Assembly (NCBI GenBank): GCA_934487205.1
Contig: CAKSRS010000048.1
Coordinates: 1 to 19,436 of the forward strand
Origin: an uncultured Clostridia bacterium
GTDB taxonomy: Bacteria > Bacillota > Clostridia > UBA1381
Direction of reading: 5' to 3'
DNA: 19,436 nucleotides
In this document: one piece after another, positions 7,188-14,671 of the stretch
Numbering within the stretch: the stretch's first letter is position 1
Layout: the number at the start of each line of letters is the position of its first letter
Position numbers and translations under genes: made by a program
Notes under the pieces: generated by a model
What the model was told of the DNA's origin: nothing
The model's input: only the letters and a program-made list of their open reading frames with translations
Database searches by the model: none

Positions 7188-8477
7188 TCATCGCTTTTTT
7201 GTAACTTCAAAATACAATCTTCCGTCCACGTCATTGTAGGACGTGCATATGTATTCCCCCACCGTGCATGCCGGTCTGCCGCCACATTCTGTTATATCAT
7301 CATGCCGCCTGATATCCGACTCATCAACTTCCGTGAAATTGCAGTCTTTATAATCGCATTGGCGCATAAAACGTTTTGGGTCGGTGCAAACCTGGCGAAA
7401 TATGTGCCCGCCGCATCTGCGCCATACATGTACTCCGTCGGTTTCAAATCCGTCCAATTTGTACTTTTCGCTGAAATGCAGCGTTCCGAGTGCCGCCTTT
7501 CCCAATAAGTTTATCTCCCACAAATATCCGTTGTCGGTCATTGCGTAAACAGTATCGCCTTTTCCGCTTTTTAAGCCGTTTTTTACAACACGTCCGCACC
7601 CGGCAGAAAACTCCCCCTCAATCGTCGGCAGCTCCGCCGCTCCGCGTATTTTGACGCCGCATATGTAATCGTCATCTTCAAGAATTACCTTTTTATCATG
7701 GTCATATGTCCGCACACGAAAAGTTTTACCGTCAAAATCTATTACCCGTGTATGCCGCTGACCGTCGCGGCAAAGTGAAGTTGCAGACCCCGTCAGAAAA
7801 TATGCCAGTCCGTCGCGTATGCTCATACTTCCGTCATGGCGGTGTCCTATATGATAATGTCCGCAAAGCCACATAATTATTTTCCTGTACTTCAGTGCAA
7901 GTTCCGCCCAGCGTGTATAATCATGTTTCTGGTCGAGATACCCGTTGCAATACCTTATATGCACCTCGGGCGCCGTCAGCAATGCACACCCTACGGGCGG
8001 TGCATGCGTAATCATAATCACAGGTTTATCCGGCACTTTTTCAAGTTCTGCCTTTATTTCCGCAAAATCGGCGTCCGAAACATAACACTCCTGCGGATTT
8101 TTGAAATCCTTCATTTCCGGGCTGTCAATATTTATACAGAACACGCAAAATGTGCCGAAATCCAAAAATCTGTTTTTCGGCGGATATCCGAAAGCTTTTG
8201 TATAACCCGAAATCACCGTACCTTTTGCCAGTTTTCTGCCCCCGGACTCCCATGGCCAGTCATGATTACCCAAAAGCGGAATATAATTTTTACAATTAAG
8301 CTTTTTAAACGCCACGGCAAAATCCATAAAATTTTCCGGCGAGCCGTAACCATCGAAATACCCGTAATCACCGAGAAAAATAATGTTATCGGGATTTAAT
8401 GTATTGATATCATCAATAATTCCGCTGATTGATTCGCCTTTTTCATACTGCAAGTCGCCGACTATTGCAATTCTCAT
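7188..8477 (-). CDS. calcineurin-like metallophosphoesterase
   Basis: A 429-residue predicted cytoplasmic phosphoesterase with an N-terminal dinuclear-metal domain. Metal-binding motifs: GDLQ (D8), GDYG (D37), GNHD (N71, H72), THAP (H158) and CGHYH (H207, H209). The first motif is usually D-x-H; here it is D-x-Q (Q10), so one metal ligand may differ. Residues after about 265 form an extra C-terminal region of unknown role, rich in Cys. The frame extends upstream to 8564, but the ATG at 8477 has AAAGGA 9 nt before it and leads straight into the conserved beta strand MRIAIVGD, so I chose it. It is first in an operon with the decayed glycoside hydrolase, whose ribosome binding site overlaps this stop codon. 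The substrate cannot be predicted. Confidence 0.88.
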   Translation of the reverse strand: MRIAIVGDLQYEKGESISGIIDDINTLNPDNIIFLGDYGYFDGYGSPENFMDFAVAFKKLNCKNYIPLLGNHDWPWESGGRKLAKGTVISGYTKAFGYPPKNRFLDFGTFCVFCINIDSPEMKDFKNPQECYVSDADFAEIKAELEKVPDKPVIMITHAPPVGCALLTAPEVHIRYCNGYLDQKHDYTRWAELALKYRKIIMWLCGHYHIGHRHDGSMSIRDGLAYFLTGSATSLCRDGQRHTRVIDFDGKTFRVRTYDHDKKVILEDDDYICGVKIRGAAELPTIEGEFSAGCGRVVKNGLKSGKGDTVYAMTDNGYLWEINLLGKAALGTLHFSEKYKLDGFETDGVHVWRRCGGHIFRQVCTDPKRFMRQCDYKDCNFTEVDESDIRRHDDITECGGRPACTVGEYICTSYNDVDGRLYFEVTKKR

Positions 8478-8514
8478 AAAATCCATTCCTTTCGGAGAAT
8501 ATATTTTCAATACC

Positions 8515-8523
8515 AGTATAACA
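8515..8523 (-). promoter_or_regulatory. extended -10 promoter of the phosphoesterase operon
   Basis: On the minus strand TGT-TATACT, a TGn-extended -10 box. The hexamer 17 nt upstream, TTTAAT, is a poor -35. The leader would be about 30 nt. Confidence 0.5.
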
Positions 8524-8566
8524 TAACACGGTAATTTATTAAAGTTTGAAATTTGTAAACACACGC

Positions 8567-8600
8567 AAAAACCGCACCCGGAATATCATGTGCGGTTTTA
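8567..8600 (-). terminator. terminator left behind a gene remnant
   Basis: A 10-bp stem, AAAACCGCAC (8568-8577) with GTGCGGTTTT (8590-8599), followed on the minus strand by a run of T. No intact gene points into it from the right. It fits the short remnant at 8609-8755. Confidence 0.65.
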
Positions 8601-8608
8601 TGTTTTTA

Positions 8609-8755
8609 TCAGTTATTAACTATTGTGAGTGCGTCGCAAAGAGGTGCGATGTTTTCGCCGTTCCACAAAAATGCTTTATATGTGTATTTATCATTTAATT
8701 TGTAAAATATGTCACAATTGACATAAAATTCCTTAATATTACCAAAACTTAACAT
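8609..8755 (-). pseudogene. C-terminal remnant of a secreted-type protein
   Basis: A 48-codon minus-strand frame ends in YTYKAFLWNGENIAPLCDAL and a TGA, 9 nt before a terminator. The K-A-F-L-W-x(6-8)-P-L-C pattern resembles the extreme C-terminus of many clostridial secreted or surface proteins. That is recollection, not a search. The upstream frame closes at about 8797, no ribosome binding site precedes the ATG at 8755, and the promoter of the next gene lies just upstream. It is best read as the tail of a deleted larger gene, though a small real peptide cannot be excluded. Confidence 0.45.
8708..8725. promoter_or_regulatory. perfect 7-bp palindrome, candidate operator
   Basis: TATGTCA (8708-8714) and TGACATA (8719-8725) around CAAT form an operator-like inverted repeat about 100 nt upstream of the -35 of the LuxR-type gene. 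It also falls inside the remnant reading frame. Function is inferred only from symmetry. Confidence 0.3.
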
Positions 8756-8821
8756 TATGTGCAATTTAAAGTAAAAATGGGTAAAAAGTGTTTGATTTTT
8801 TTAAACTTTGACGAAAATCGA

Positions 8822-8850
8822 TTGACTTTTAGTGTATATTGCCTTATAAT
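8822..8850 (+). promoter_or_regulatory. SigA-type promoter of the LuxR-type regulator
   Basis: TTGACT (8822-8827), 17-nt spacer, TATAAT (8845-8850). A second TTGACG at 8808-8813 lies 14 nt before it. The transcript should start near 8857, giving a leader of about 11 nt to the ATG at 8868. Confidence 0.75.
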
Positions 8851-8867
8851 AAAAACTGGTGATTGAA

Positions 8868-8939
8868 ATGTTTATTACCCCATTTATAATGGTAATAGTT
8901 TTAACTGTTTTTACCACAATTAACATAAAAAATAAATAA
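8868..8939 (+). pseudogene. interrupted 5' end of the LuxR-type regulator gene
   Basis: An ATG at 8868 with GGTGAT 4 nt upstream opens 23 codons encoding a hydrophobic helix (MFITPFIMVIVLTVFTTINI) and then meets TAA at 8937-8939. After the TAA the same frame continues without a further stop into the regulator (111 nt, exactly 37 codons, from this ATG to the ATG at 8979). The simplest reading is a nonsense mutation in a longer gene. A 23-residue leader peptide is the alternative. Confidence 0.6.
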
Positions 8940-8978
8940 GCATCTATCCTGACGCTATATCTTGCAACAATTGCATAC

Positions 8979-9746
8979 ATGCTTTTTATCGCGGCAGTCT
9001 ATGTATCCAAACTCACTTTTTACAGTTTTCCGTTCAGGATAGATTACATTATATACTTGAAGTTTGTACGGTTCAGGCTGTCCACGCTGCAGATTTCGAG
9101 GCTGTATAATTTAGCATTCGCGCTGTTTATGTTCTCGTCGCTGTACGGCGCGCGCCAGCTTTTGAAAACGGACACAAAGCGGCTCATAATGCTTTCGCTG
9201 CCTATTATTGCATTTTTGATACTTACCCACCCAATGGTTCGCCGAAATCTATATCTGCACAGCTACTACATATATTCTTCAGACTTTTCAACACTTGCAG
9301 GCGGCGCACTGAAAATCGGATTTCAGCTGCTGTTAACATTTTATCTGCTGTTTCCTTACTATTATATTGCAAAATTCTATCGGCAGACAAATTACAGAAT
9401 TAAACGCCAAAATATTTTAATACTATCATTATGCATAACTGTTATTAATGTATTTTTCTGCAGCGTGTTCATGTTCGGCAGTTTTAAAAACCTGCTGTTT
9501 TACAACGTAAACCCCGTCGGCATACCTTTTGAAATGATAACGCTTTCTTCCAATGAACTTGAAGTTTTGACCGACATATATAACGGCAAAACATATAATG
9601 AAATCGCACAGGAACGTTTTGTGGAAAATACTACGGTGCGTTCGATGTGCTCACGTATTCTTCGGAAATTTCAGGCGCAAAACATGAATGAGCTTATTAC
9701 AAATCTTCGCGACATGAAGATTTTTGATTCGGTTTTCGGGGAATAA
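8979..9746 (+). CDS. membrane-anchored LuxR-type transcriptional regulator, probably disrupted at its 5' end
   Basis: The open frame encodes 255 residues: several membrane segments (about residues 1-12, 42-58, 68-84, 108-132 and 146-166), then a C-terminal LuxR/GerE helix-turn-helix (188-243) with the family pattern LSxxELEVL, YNEIAQ, NTTVRSMCSRILRKF and NELI. The role is likely transcription control coupled to a membrane sensor domain; targets are unknown. The ATG at 8979 has no ribosome binding site, whereas the ATG at 8868 in the same frame has both promoter and RBS but is followed by TAA at codon 24. The native protein was probably 292 residues with an extra N-terminal helix. The stop codon lies 10 nt from that of the convergent histidine kinase, with no terminator between them. 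Confidence 0.75.
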   Translation: MLFIAAVYVSKLTFYSFPFRIDYIIYLKFVRFRLSTLQISRLYNLAFALFMFSSLYGARQLLKTDTKRLIMLSLPIIAFLILTHPMVRRNLYLHSYYIYSSDFSTLAGGALKIGFQLLLTFYLLFPYYYIAKFYRQTNYRIKRQNILILSLCITVINVFFCSVFMFGSFKNLLFYNVNPVGIPFEMITLSSNELEVLTDIYNGKTYNEIAQERFVENTTVRSMCSRILRKFQAQNMNELITNLRDMKIFDSVFGE

Positions 9747-9756
9747 CGGTTACTCG

Positions 9757-11022
9757 TCAGTTTTTCATGGTGGCTATTATATTGAACACGCCGTTTTCAT
9801 CATTGATTTTAAAAAAACCGCCGTTATTTTTCAAAATCGCAGCCACACTTTTTAATCCCAAACCCGTGCCGTTCTTCTTTGTTGTGATATAATTTCCGTG
9901 CGCGTCCTTTTTTACCGTGCCGCCATAATCATTTTGTATATTGATGGACAACTGACTGTTAAGTTGTTTTACTCCCAAATTTATATAACTCTTTGCCGCG
10001 TCGATACTGTTTTCAAGCAGATTTGAAAGCATAACACAGAACATCGCCTCATCGCACAAGACAGTCTGCGGCATTTGCAGCGCCACAGAAAAAAGTATTC
10101 CCTTACTCTGAGCTTTTGCCGAATATTCCGTTAAAACCGCATTTACAAGCGTATTATCGCAAAACGGTACTTCTGCATTTGTGTGTATGTCGGAAAGTTC
10201 TCTGTTTAGCAGTGTTTTCGCCTTTTCAATGTCGCCGTTATCAAGGCAACCCAGCAAAAGCGCGTCACGATGCCTTGCATCATGGCGGAATATTCTTTCC
10301 GTTTCTCTTTTTTCCAGATAAAATTCGTATTGCTTTTTTTGCAGTCTGATTTGCTCTTTCATATTTTGAGAAATTATCTCATTTTTCATAAAATCGTGCA
10401 CGGTTTTGAATGTGTAAAATATCAGCGCATATACAAGCAGCATAAGTATATGTATTATCAGCAAAATCGGATAGTTCAGATATCCCTCGAATTTATAAAA
10501 ATAATAATTAACCGACCATATCAATACCGTGAAAAACAGCGGTATAAATGAAAAAATCCACCAGTTAACGTTAAGATTTTCCATAATACTTTTATGCTTT
10601 GTTTTTAAAATCCGATTATACAAAAAGAAATATCCCACGAACAATACAAACCGCAGCGCTGTCAAAAATGATTCATTTTTGAATGTGTAATCATTTACAA
10701 ATGCCGAAAGATTGGCAATTATTTCGTAAATATTAATCCACAGCCAGAAATTAAATACCGTCTGGGAAATTTTATCCCTTGTTATCAGCAAAATTAACAC
10801 AAAATATGGTATTCCTATCGTGAAAAGAATTGTGCCGCGCAGAGCGTTACTCCCGAAATTAAGAATAATATAGGAATTAAGAGCAAGGCACAAAATTGTA
10901 ACCGCGGCAAAATACGCATATGCACGGCGCGTCGTTACGCGGTAGCTCATCATAGAATAGCCGTCAAGCGTACATATGAAAAGTGTTACAAATAACGGCA
11001 AAATGCTTGTCACTGTGTTCAT
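9757..11022 (-). CDS. AgrC-like GHKL sensor histidine kinase
   Basis: A 421-residue membrane histidine kinase. The N-terminal half has about six membrane helices (residues 5-205), followed by a coiled linker (210-243), the phosphoacceptor motif FRHD with H247, and a GHKL ATPase domain with N-box MLSNLLENSIDA (331-342) and G-box GTGLGL (385-390). This layout is that of AgrC-type peptide-sensing kinases (HPK10 class). Its ATG overlaps the stop of the response regulator by 4 nt (ATGA), so the two are translationally coupled. No AgrB protease or AgrD-type peptide gene is visible nearby, so the signal is unknown. Autophosphorylation and transfer to the neighbouring LytTR regulator follow from family knowledge. 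Confidence 0.92.
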   Translation of the reverse strand: MNTVTSILPLFVTLFICTLDGYSMMSYRVTTRRAYAYFAAVTILCLALNSYIILNFGSNALRGTILFTIGIPYFVLILLITRDKISQTVFNFWLWINIYEIIANLSAFVNDYTFKNESFLTALRFVLFVGYFFLYNRILKTKHKSIMENLNVNWWIFSFIPLFFTVLIWSVNYYFYKFEGYLNYPILLIIHILMLLVYALIFYTFKTVHDFMKNEIISQNMKEQIRLQKKQYEFYLEKRETERIFRHDARHRDALLLGCLDNGDIEKAKTLLNRELSDIHTNAEVPFCDNTLVNAVLTEYSAKAQSKGILFSVALQMPQTVLCDEAMFCVMLSNLLENSIDAAKSYINLGVKQLNSQLSINIQNDYGGTVKKDAHGNYITTKKNGTGLGLKSVAAILKNNGGFFKINDENGVFNIIATMKN

Positions 11023-11723
11023 TGCGTCACCCCCGCTGAAAATACATATTCAAAATACGCCTTTTTGGCGCTTTGCAGATATGTTCTCGATATTTTTATA
11101 GCCTTGCCGCCGGTGAGATAAAATGTGTCATTATCAATACTGTCGATATGCGCGATATTTACAAGATAACTTTTATGGCATCGGCAAAAACCGCGCACAC
11201 ATAAATATTCTTCATAATCAGCCAATTTTCCCACCACTTCTATCTCGCGGTTTTCCGTCAATGTAAAAATCACTTTGCGCAAATTACTCTCAATGCACTG
11301 TATATTGGAAAGAAGAACCTTTGTCTCGGTTCCTCGGTACATAAGCGTTACATATGATTTTTTCTTCTGCGCGGAAAAAAGCCGTTTTAGACATGATTTT
11401 AACAGATTGATATCTATCGGTTTTAAAAGATAATCATACGCCAGAACGCGGTAACTCTGAACACCGAACTCCTCACTGTCCGACAAAAACACAATCGGCG
11501 TTTTTGCATCTGTTTTCCTCAGTTCTGCCGCCGTGTCAATACCGTTTATTTTCGGCATGATTATATCGAGTATTATCAGGTCAAACGGAATTAACGCATG
11601 GCTTTTTAAAAGTTCGTTTCCGTCATCAAACTCCGTCACAGTATAATTTTTCATCACTGAATCGAGCGCCTCTTTAACCTTTTGTCTTTCGATTTTCAAA
11701 TCATCACACACTGCAATTCTCAT
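11019..11723 (-). CDS. LytTR-family response regulator (AgrA-like)
   Basis: A 234-residue DNA-binding response regulator. The receiver domain (residues 1-118) has the acidic pair D7/D8, phosphoacceptor D53 in LIILDIIMPKINGID, and K101 in LLKPID. The LytTR domain (about 125-228) contains IQCIES and the family pattern FCRCHKSYLVNIAHI. The frame is open upstream to 11828, but the ATG at 11723 has AAAGGA 9 nt before it and begins the typical MRIAVCDD strand, so I chose it. It is first in an operon with the histidine kinase and has a near-consensus promoter. It probably activates target promoters after phosphorylation; no LytTR-type direct repeat sites were recognised near its own promoter. Confidence 0.93.
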   Translation of the reverse strand: MRIAVCDDLKIERQKVKEALDSVMKNYTVTEFDDGNELLKSHALIPFDLIILDIIMPKINGIDTAAELRKTDAKTPIVFLSDSEEFGVQSYRVLAYDYLLKPIDINLLKSCLKRLFSAQKKKSYVTLMYRGTETKVLLSNIQCIESNLRKVIFTLTENREIEVVGKLADYEEYLCVRGFCRCHKSYLVNIAHIDSIDNDTFYLTGGKAIKISRTYLQSAKKAYFEYVFSAGVTQ

Positions 11724-11762
11724 TAATTCTATTCCTTTTCTCGCTAATTTTATCACTGTTTT

Positions 11763-11791
11763 ATTATAACATCGGAGAAGAAAAAAATCAA
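11763..11791 (-). promoter_or_regulatory. SigA-type promoter of the two-component operon
   Basis: On the minus strand TTGATT (11786-11791), 17-nt spacer, TATAAT (11763-11768). The spacer begins with a run of T. The same -35/-10 pair is used by the lemA operon. Confidence 0.75.
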
Positions 11792-11800
11792 TAATCCGAC

Positions 11801-11843
11801 AAAAAAATCTGCCGTATGAACATCTCATACGACAGATTTTTTT
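11801..11843. terminator. strong bidirectional-type terminator after the symporter gene
   Basis: Two 19-bp arms (11801-11819 and 11825-11843), with one mismatch and a 5-nt loop, are bounded by A-runs and T-runs on both sides. The arms are AAAAAAATCTGCCGTATGA and TCATACGACAGATTTTTTT. It directly follows the symporter stop at 11846 on the minus strand and lies just upstream of the two-component promoter. Confidence 0.85.
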
Positions 11844-11845
11844 AT

Positions 11846-13378
11846 TTACCGTTTTTTTGCTTTTTCAAATTCTGCGATAATTTCAGCATTCGGTTTTTCC
11901 GTAAGCAAACTGACAATGATAATTACAGCAATGCTCACAATGAATGCCGGCAAAAGCTCGTAAACGCCGAAAATACCGCCGAGCGGCTTAATAAGATACT
12001 TCCATACAAATACCATTATTCCTCCCGCCGCCATACCGGATATCGCACCCGGCAAGGTTGCACGTTTCCAAAACAGCGAACATATTACAATCGGTCCGAA
12101 ACTTGCGCCGAATCCCGCCCATGCGAACGATACAATTCCGAAAACTGAGCTGTCCGGGTCTCTTGCTATAAAAACTCCCAAAACAGCAATTGCTATTACG
12201 GTAATTCTTGCCGCCAGCATGCTCTGTTTTGCGGTAAGCTTTAATCCGAGTTTTTCCCGCATTATATTCTGCGATACACTTGACGCCGCCGCCAAAAGCT
12301 GGGAATCCGCCGTGGACATCGTACTTGCCAATATTCCCGAAAGCACCAATCCCGCTACCAATGCCGGAATTATTCCGTATTCCGAAAGCAGATGCGCAAC
12401 TCTGATTATAATTGTCTCCGTATTTGCATCTGTCAGGGTTTCAATAACCCCCGCCCGGCTCAGCGCTCTGCCCGAAACACCTATGCATACGGCAACAGCC
12501 ATCGCTATTACAACCCAAATCGACGCAACGCGGCGCGAAAGTTTAAGATTTTTTTCATCATTAATTGCCATAAATCTCAGCAGAATATGCGGCATGCCGA
12601 AATATCCCAAGCCCCATGAAACCGTTGTAAGTATATGCAAAAGATTATACGGCGTACTGCTGTCGGTTTCCGGCACGTACGAATTTGTCATTGACAGGAA
12701 TCCTGCCATTGATTTTACATTTTCCGTAACGCTGCCGACTCCGCCTGCCGTAACCGTAGCAAATATCAATATCGCAAAAATTGCAATCGTCATAATAATA
12801 CTCTGAATAAAGTCGGTTATTGACGCCGCAAGAAATCCGCCCGCTGTCGTATATCCGACAATAACCACCGCCGAAACAAGCATAGCGCCGATATAGCTGA
12901 CATCAAAAAGCGATGCAAACAGCTTGCCGCATGCCGCAAATCCCGACGCGGTATATGGTATAAAAAATATAATAATTATAATTGCCGCTATTGCAGACAA
13001 TATATTTTTCTTATCATGAAAACGCTTTGAGAAAAATTCCGGAATCGTGATTGCATCTACAATCTGCGTATAACGGCGCAGCCGTCTTGATGTAAGCAGC
13101 CAGTTCAGATATGTACCTGCCGCAAGTCCGATTATCGTCCAGCCGACATCGGCAAGTCCCGACAGATATGCAAGTCCCGGAAGTCCCATAAGCAGGTATC
13201 CCGACATATCGGACGCCTCCGCACTCATTGCCGTAACAAGCGGTCCGAGCGTTCTTCCGCCGAGATAGAAATCCGACGTGGAATTATTCTTTTTCGTAAA
13301 ATACACGCCTATAAGCAGCATGCCAATCAGATATACAACTATCGTCAGCATAATGCATATTGTTGATGAATTTGACAT
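11846..13378 (-). CDS. putP: sodium/proline symporter (SSS family)
   Basis: A 510-residue membrane transporter with about 13 helices, importing L-proline with Na+. Family landmarks: FYLGGRTLGPLVTAMSAEAS (residues about 36-55) followed by DMSGYLLMGLPGLAYLSG, the ITIPEFFSKRF loop, YTASGFAACGKLF, and SGILASTMSTADSQLL. The length matches PutP (about 500). The frame is open to 13408, but the ATG at 13378 has GGGAGG 8 nt before it, so it is the start. The gene has its own extended -10 promoter and a long leader, yet it also lies only about 250 nt after azlD on the same strand. Proline as substrate is inferred from the PutP-like sequence around residues 36-75. Confidence 0.92.
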   Translation of the reverse strand: MSNSSTICIMLTIVVYLIGMLLIGVYFTKKNNSTSDFYLGGRTLGPLVTAMSAEASDMSGYLLMGLPGLAYLSGLADVGWTIIGLAAGTYLNWLLTSRRLRRYTQIVDAITIPEFFSKRFHDKKNILSAIAAIIIIIFFIPYTASGFAACGKLFASLFDVSYIGAMLVSAVVIVGYTTAGGFLAASITDFIQSIIMTIAIFAILIFATVTAGGVGSVTENVKSMAGFLSMTNSYVPETDSSTPYNLLHILTTVSWGLGYFGMPHILLRFMAINDEKNLKLSRRVASIWVVIAMAVAVCIGVSGRALSRAGVIETLTDANTETIIIRVAHLLSEYGIIPALVAGLVLSGILASTMSTADSQLLAAASSVSQNIMREKLGLKLTAKQSMLAARITVIAIAVLGVFIARDPDSSVFGIVSFAWAGFGASFGPIVICSLFWKRATLPGAISGMAAGGIMVFVWKYLIKPLGGIFGVYELLPAFIVSIAVIIIVSLLTEKPNAEIIAEFEKAKKR

Positions 13379-13571
13379 TATTTTATCCTCCCTTAAAAAC
13401 GAAAACAATTACAACCGGCAAAACGCCCGCTTTAACAAACAAATCCCACAGCTGTGCTGTGGGCTCATTTTGCTGTAATATATAATTTACTCTTTTATAC
13501 ATCGGTTTTTATGTATCTTCCGTAAAACGCGGTACAATTTAAGCCATTAGGTTATTGTCTTGTATTTATAA
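13379..13571 (-). promoter_or_regulatory. long 5' leader of putP with an internal hairpin
   Basis: The interval from the predicted start of transcription to the putP ATG is about 185 nt, long for this region. It holds a perfect 7-bp stem, CCCACAG/CTGTGGG (13445-13463), with a 5-nt loop, followed on the minus strand by a T-rich tract (ATTTGTTTGTT). This suggests attenuation or another cis-acting control, but I do not recognise a known riboswitch class. Confidence 0.4.
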
Positions 13572-13600
13572 AGTATACCATATTTCGCCAAAAAAGTCAA
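13572..13600 (-). promoter_or_regulatory. SigA-type promoter of putP with extended -10
   Basis: On the minus strand TTGACT (13595-13600), 17-nt spacer ending in TGG, TATACT (13572-13577). It lies 33 nt downstream of the azlD stop. Confidence 0.75.
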
Positions 13601-13633
13601 TACAATACAACGAAAAAAAACCGTCCTCACCAA

Positions 13634-13948
13634 TTATAAAAATTTCATTACTGTCTCAGCGATAAAAACAGCCGCACAGGACAGCGCCGCAACCTGCAGC
13701 AGGCTTTTTTCAAAATATGCGGCTACAACAGCCGTAACAAATCCGACAACTGCGGAAACCGCGTTGTTTACCGCATAAAATATCGCGGGAACCGTCATAA
13801 CGCTCAGCACCGAGTACGGAATATAATGCAAAAAAGAAATCAAAAATTTGTTCTGTATTTTTTTCTTCATCAGCACAAGCGGTATCATACGGATAAGGTA
13901 CGTTATTCCCGCCATTACCAAAAGATAAACCGCAAAATTATTCTTCAT
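13634..13948 (-). CDS. azlD: AzlD family branched-chain amino acid export subunit
   Basis: A 104-residue hydrophobic protein with about four membrane helices, the size typical of AzlD (YgaH-type) small subunits. Conserved-looking segments: an N-terminal YLIRMIPLVLM stretch, then LHYIPYSVLSVMTVPAI, and a VGFVTAVVAAY helix. It forms an exporter with AzlC. Its ATG lies 11 nt inside the end of azlC, behind GGAGG, so the two are translationally coupled. No clear terminator follows; transcription may continue towards putP. Confidence 0.88.
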   Translation of the reverse strand: MKNNFAVYLLVMAGITYLIRMIPLVLMKKKIQNKFLISFLHYIPYSVLSVMTVPAIFYAVNNAVSAVVGFVTAVVAAYFEKSLLQVAALSCAAVFIAETVMKFL

Positions 13949-14657
13949 TTTTTTCCTCCGTTACTTCCACGGGCGACAGCGCCGCAAAAAGCGCACTTGC
14001 CGCTGCCGCACAAATAATTATAACAAATCCGCCCGGTATATTCGCAAGGCCCGGAACATATTTAAACATACAGCTTAACGCTATCGACAAAAGCACACAA
14101 AGAGCCGTACTTTTGCTGCGTTTCATCTGCGGCACAACAATCGCGATAAACATGCCGTAAATTGCTATGCCGAGCGCCGAAATTATGCTCTGCGGCAAAA
14201 TATTTCCCGCCGCCGCGCCGACAAGCGTCCCCAGACTCCAGCCTGTATACGGCGTCAGAATAAGTCCGTACAAATACTTGCGCCCGACAAGTCCGTATTT
14301 TGCCGACGCAACAGCAAAAACCTCGTCCGTATTTACAAAAGAAATTATAAATCTGTCATACATTTTCACATTTTTGTCCAACTTTTGCGACAAGGATATT
14401 GACATAAGCGCATACCGCAGATTTATAATCAGCTGTGAAACAGCCAGTTCAATCAGCGTTCCGCCCGATGCCATAATCGGAACGGCTGCAAGCTGTCCTG
14501 CAGACGTAACGTTCGTCATCGAAATTAAGAGAGCCTCCGCAATTGTAAGTCCATTCCCCACGGCAAATATTCCAAACGCAAATGCAACGGAAAAATATCC
14601 GAAGCATATCGGCAATCCGTCCGTCACGCCGTTCAAAAAATTATTATGTACCTTCAT
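13938..14657 (-). CDS. azlC: AzlC family branched-chain amino acid exporter
   Basis: A 239-residue inner-membrane permease of the AzlC (YgaZ) family. Landmarks: GLPICFGYFSVAFAFG near the N-terminus, TNVTSAGQLAA, INLRYALMSISLSQ, and FVNTDEVFAVA. The length matches the family. The start ATG has GGGAG upstream, placed in the 14-nt gap after the aldose epimerase gene, so it is the second gene of an epimerase-azlC-azlD operon. Substrates in characterised homologues are branched-chain amino acids or analogues; here this is inferred. Confidence 0.92.
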   Translation of the reverse strand: MKVHNNFLNGVTDGLPICFGYFSVAFAFGIFAVGNGLTIAEALLISMTNVTSAGQLAAVPIMASGGTLIELAVSQLIINLRYALMSISLSQKLDKNVKMYDRFIISFVNTDEVFAVASAKYGLVGRKYLYGLILTPYTGWSLGTLVGAAAGNILPQSIISALGIAIYGMFIAIVVPQMKRSKSTALCVLLSIALSCMFKYVPGLANIPGGFVIIICAAAASALFAALSPVEVTEEKNEE

Positions 14658-14671
14658 GCTCAGTCTCCCTT

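Noticed and set aside
7100..7285. A 61-codon minus-strand frame overlapping the end of the phosphoesterase.
   Set aside because: Its first part is an out-of-frame reading of the phosphoesterase gene; only its end (LEIFKNPPRE) is real and belongs to the glycoside hydrolase start.
5551..8939. In-frame TAA codons in two otherwise open genes might suggest a reassigned stop codon.
   Set aside because: Several intact genes here end with TAA at the expected family length (for example coaX, the LuxR-type gene and the left M42 boundary), and the glycosidase also has indels, so ordinary decay explains it better.
12219..12806. A 195-codon plus-strand frame inside putP.
   Set aside because: Antisense shadow of a hydrophobic membrane protein, without start signals.
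13621..13640. A terminator between azlD and the putP promoter.
   Set aside because: There is a T-run on the minus strand but no convincing stem before it, so I did not annotate one.
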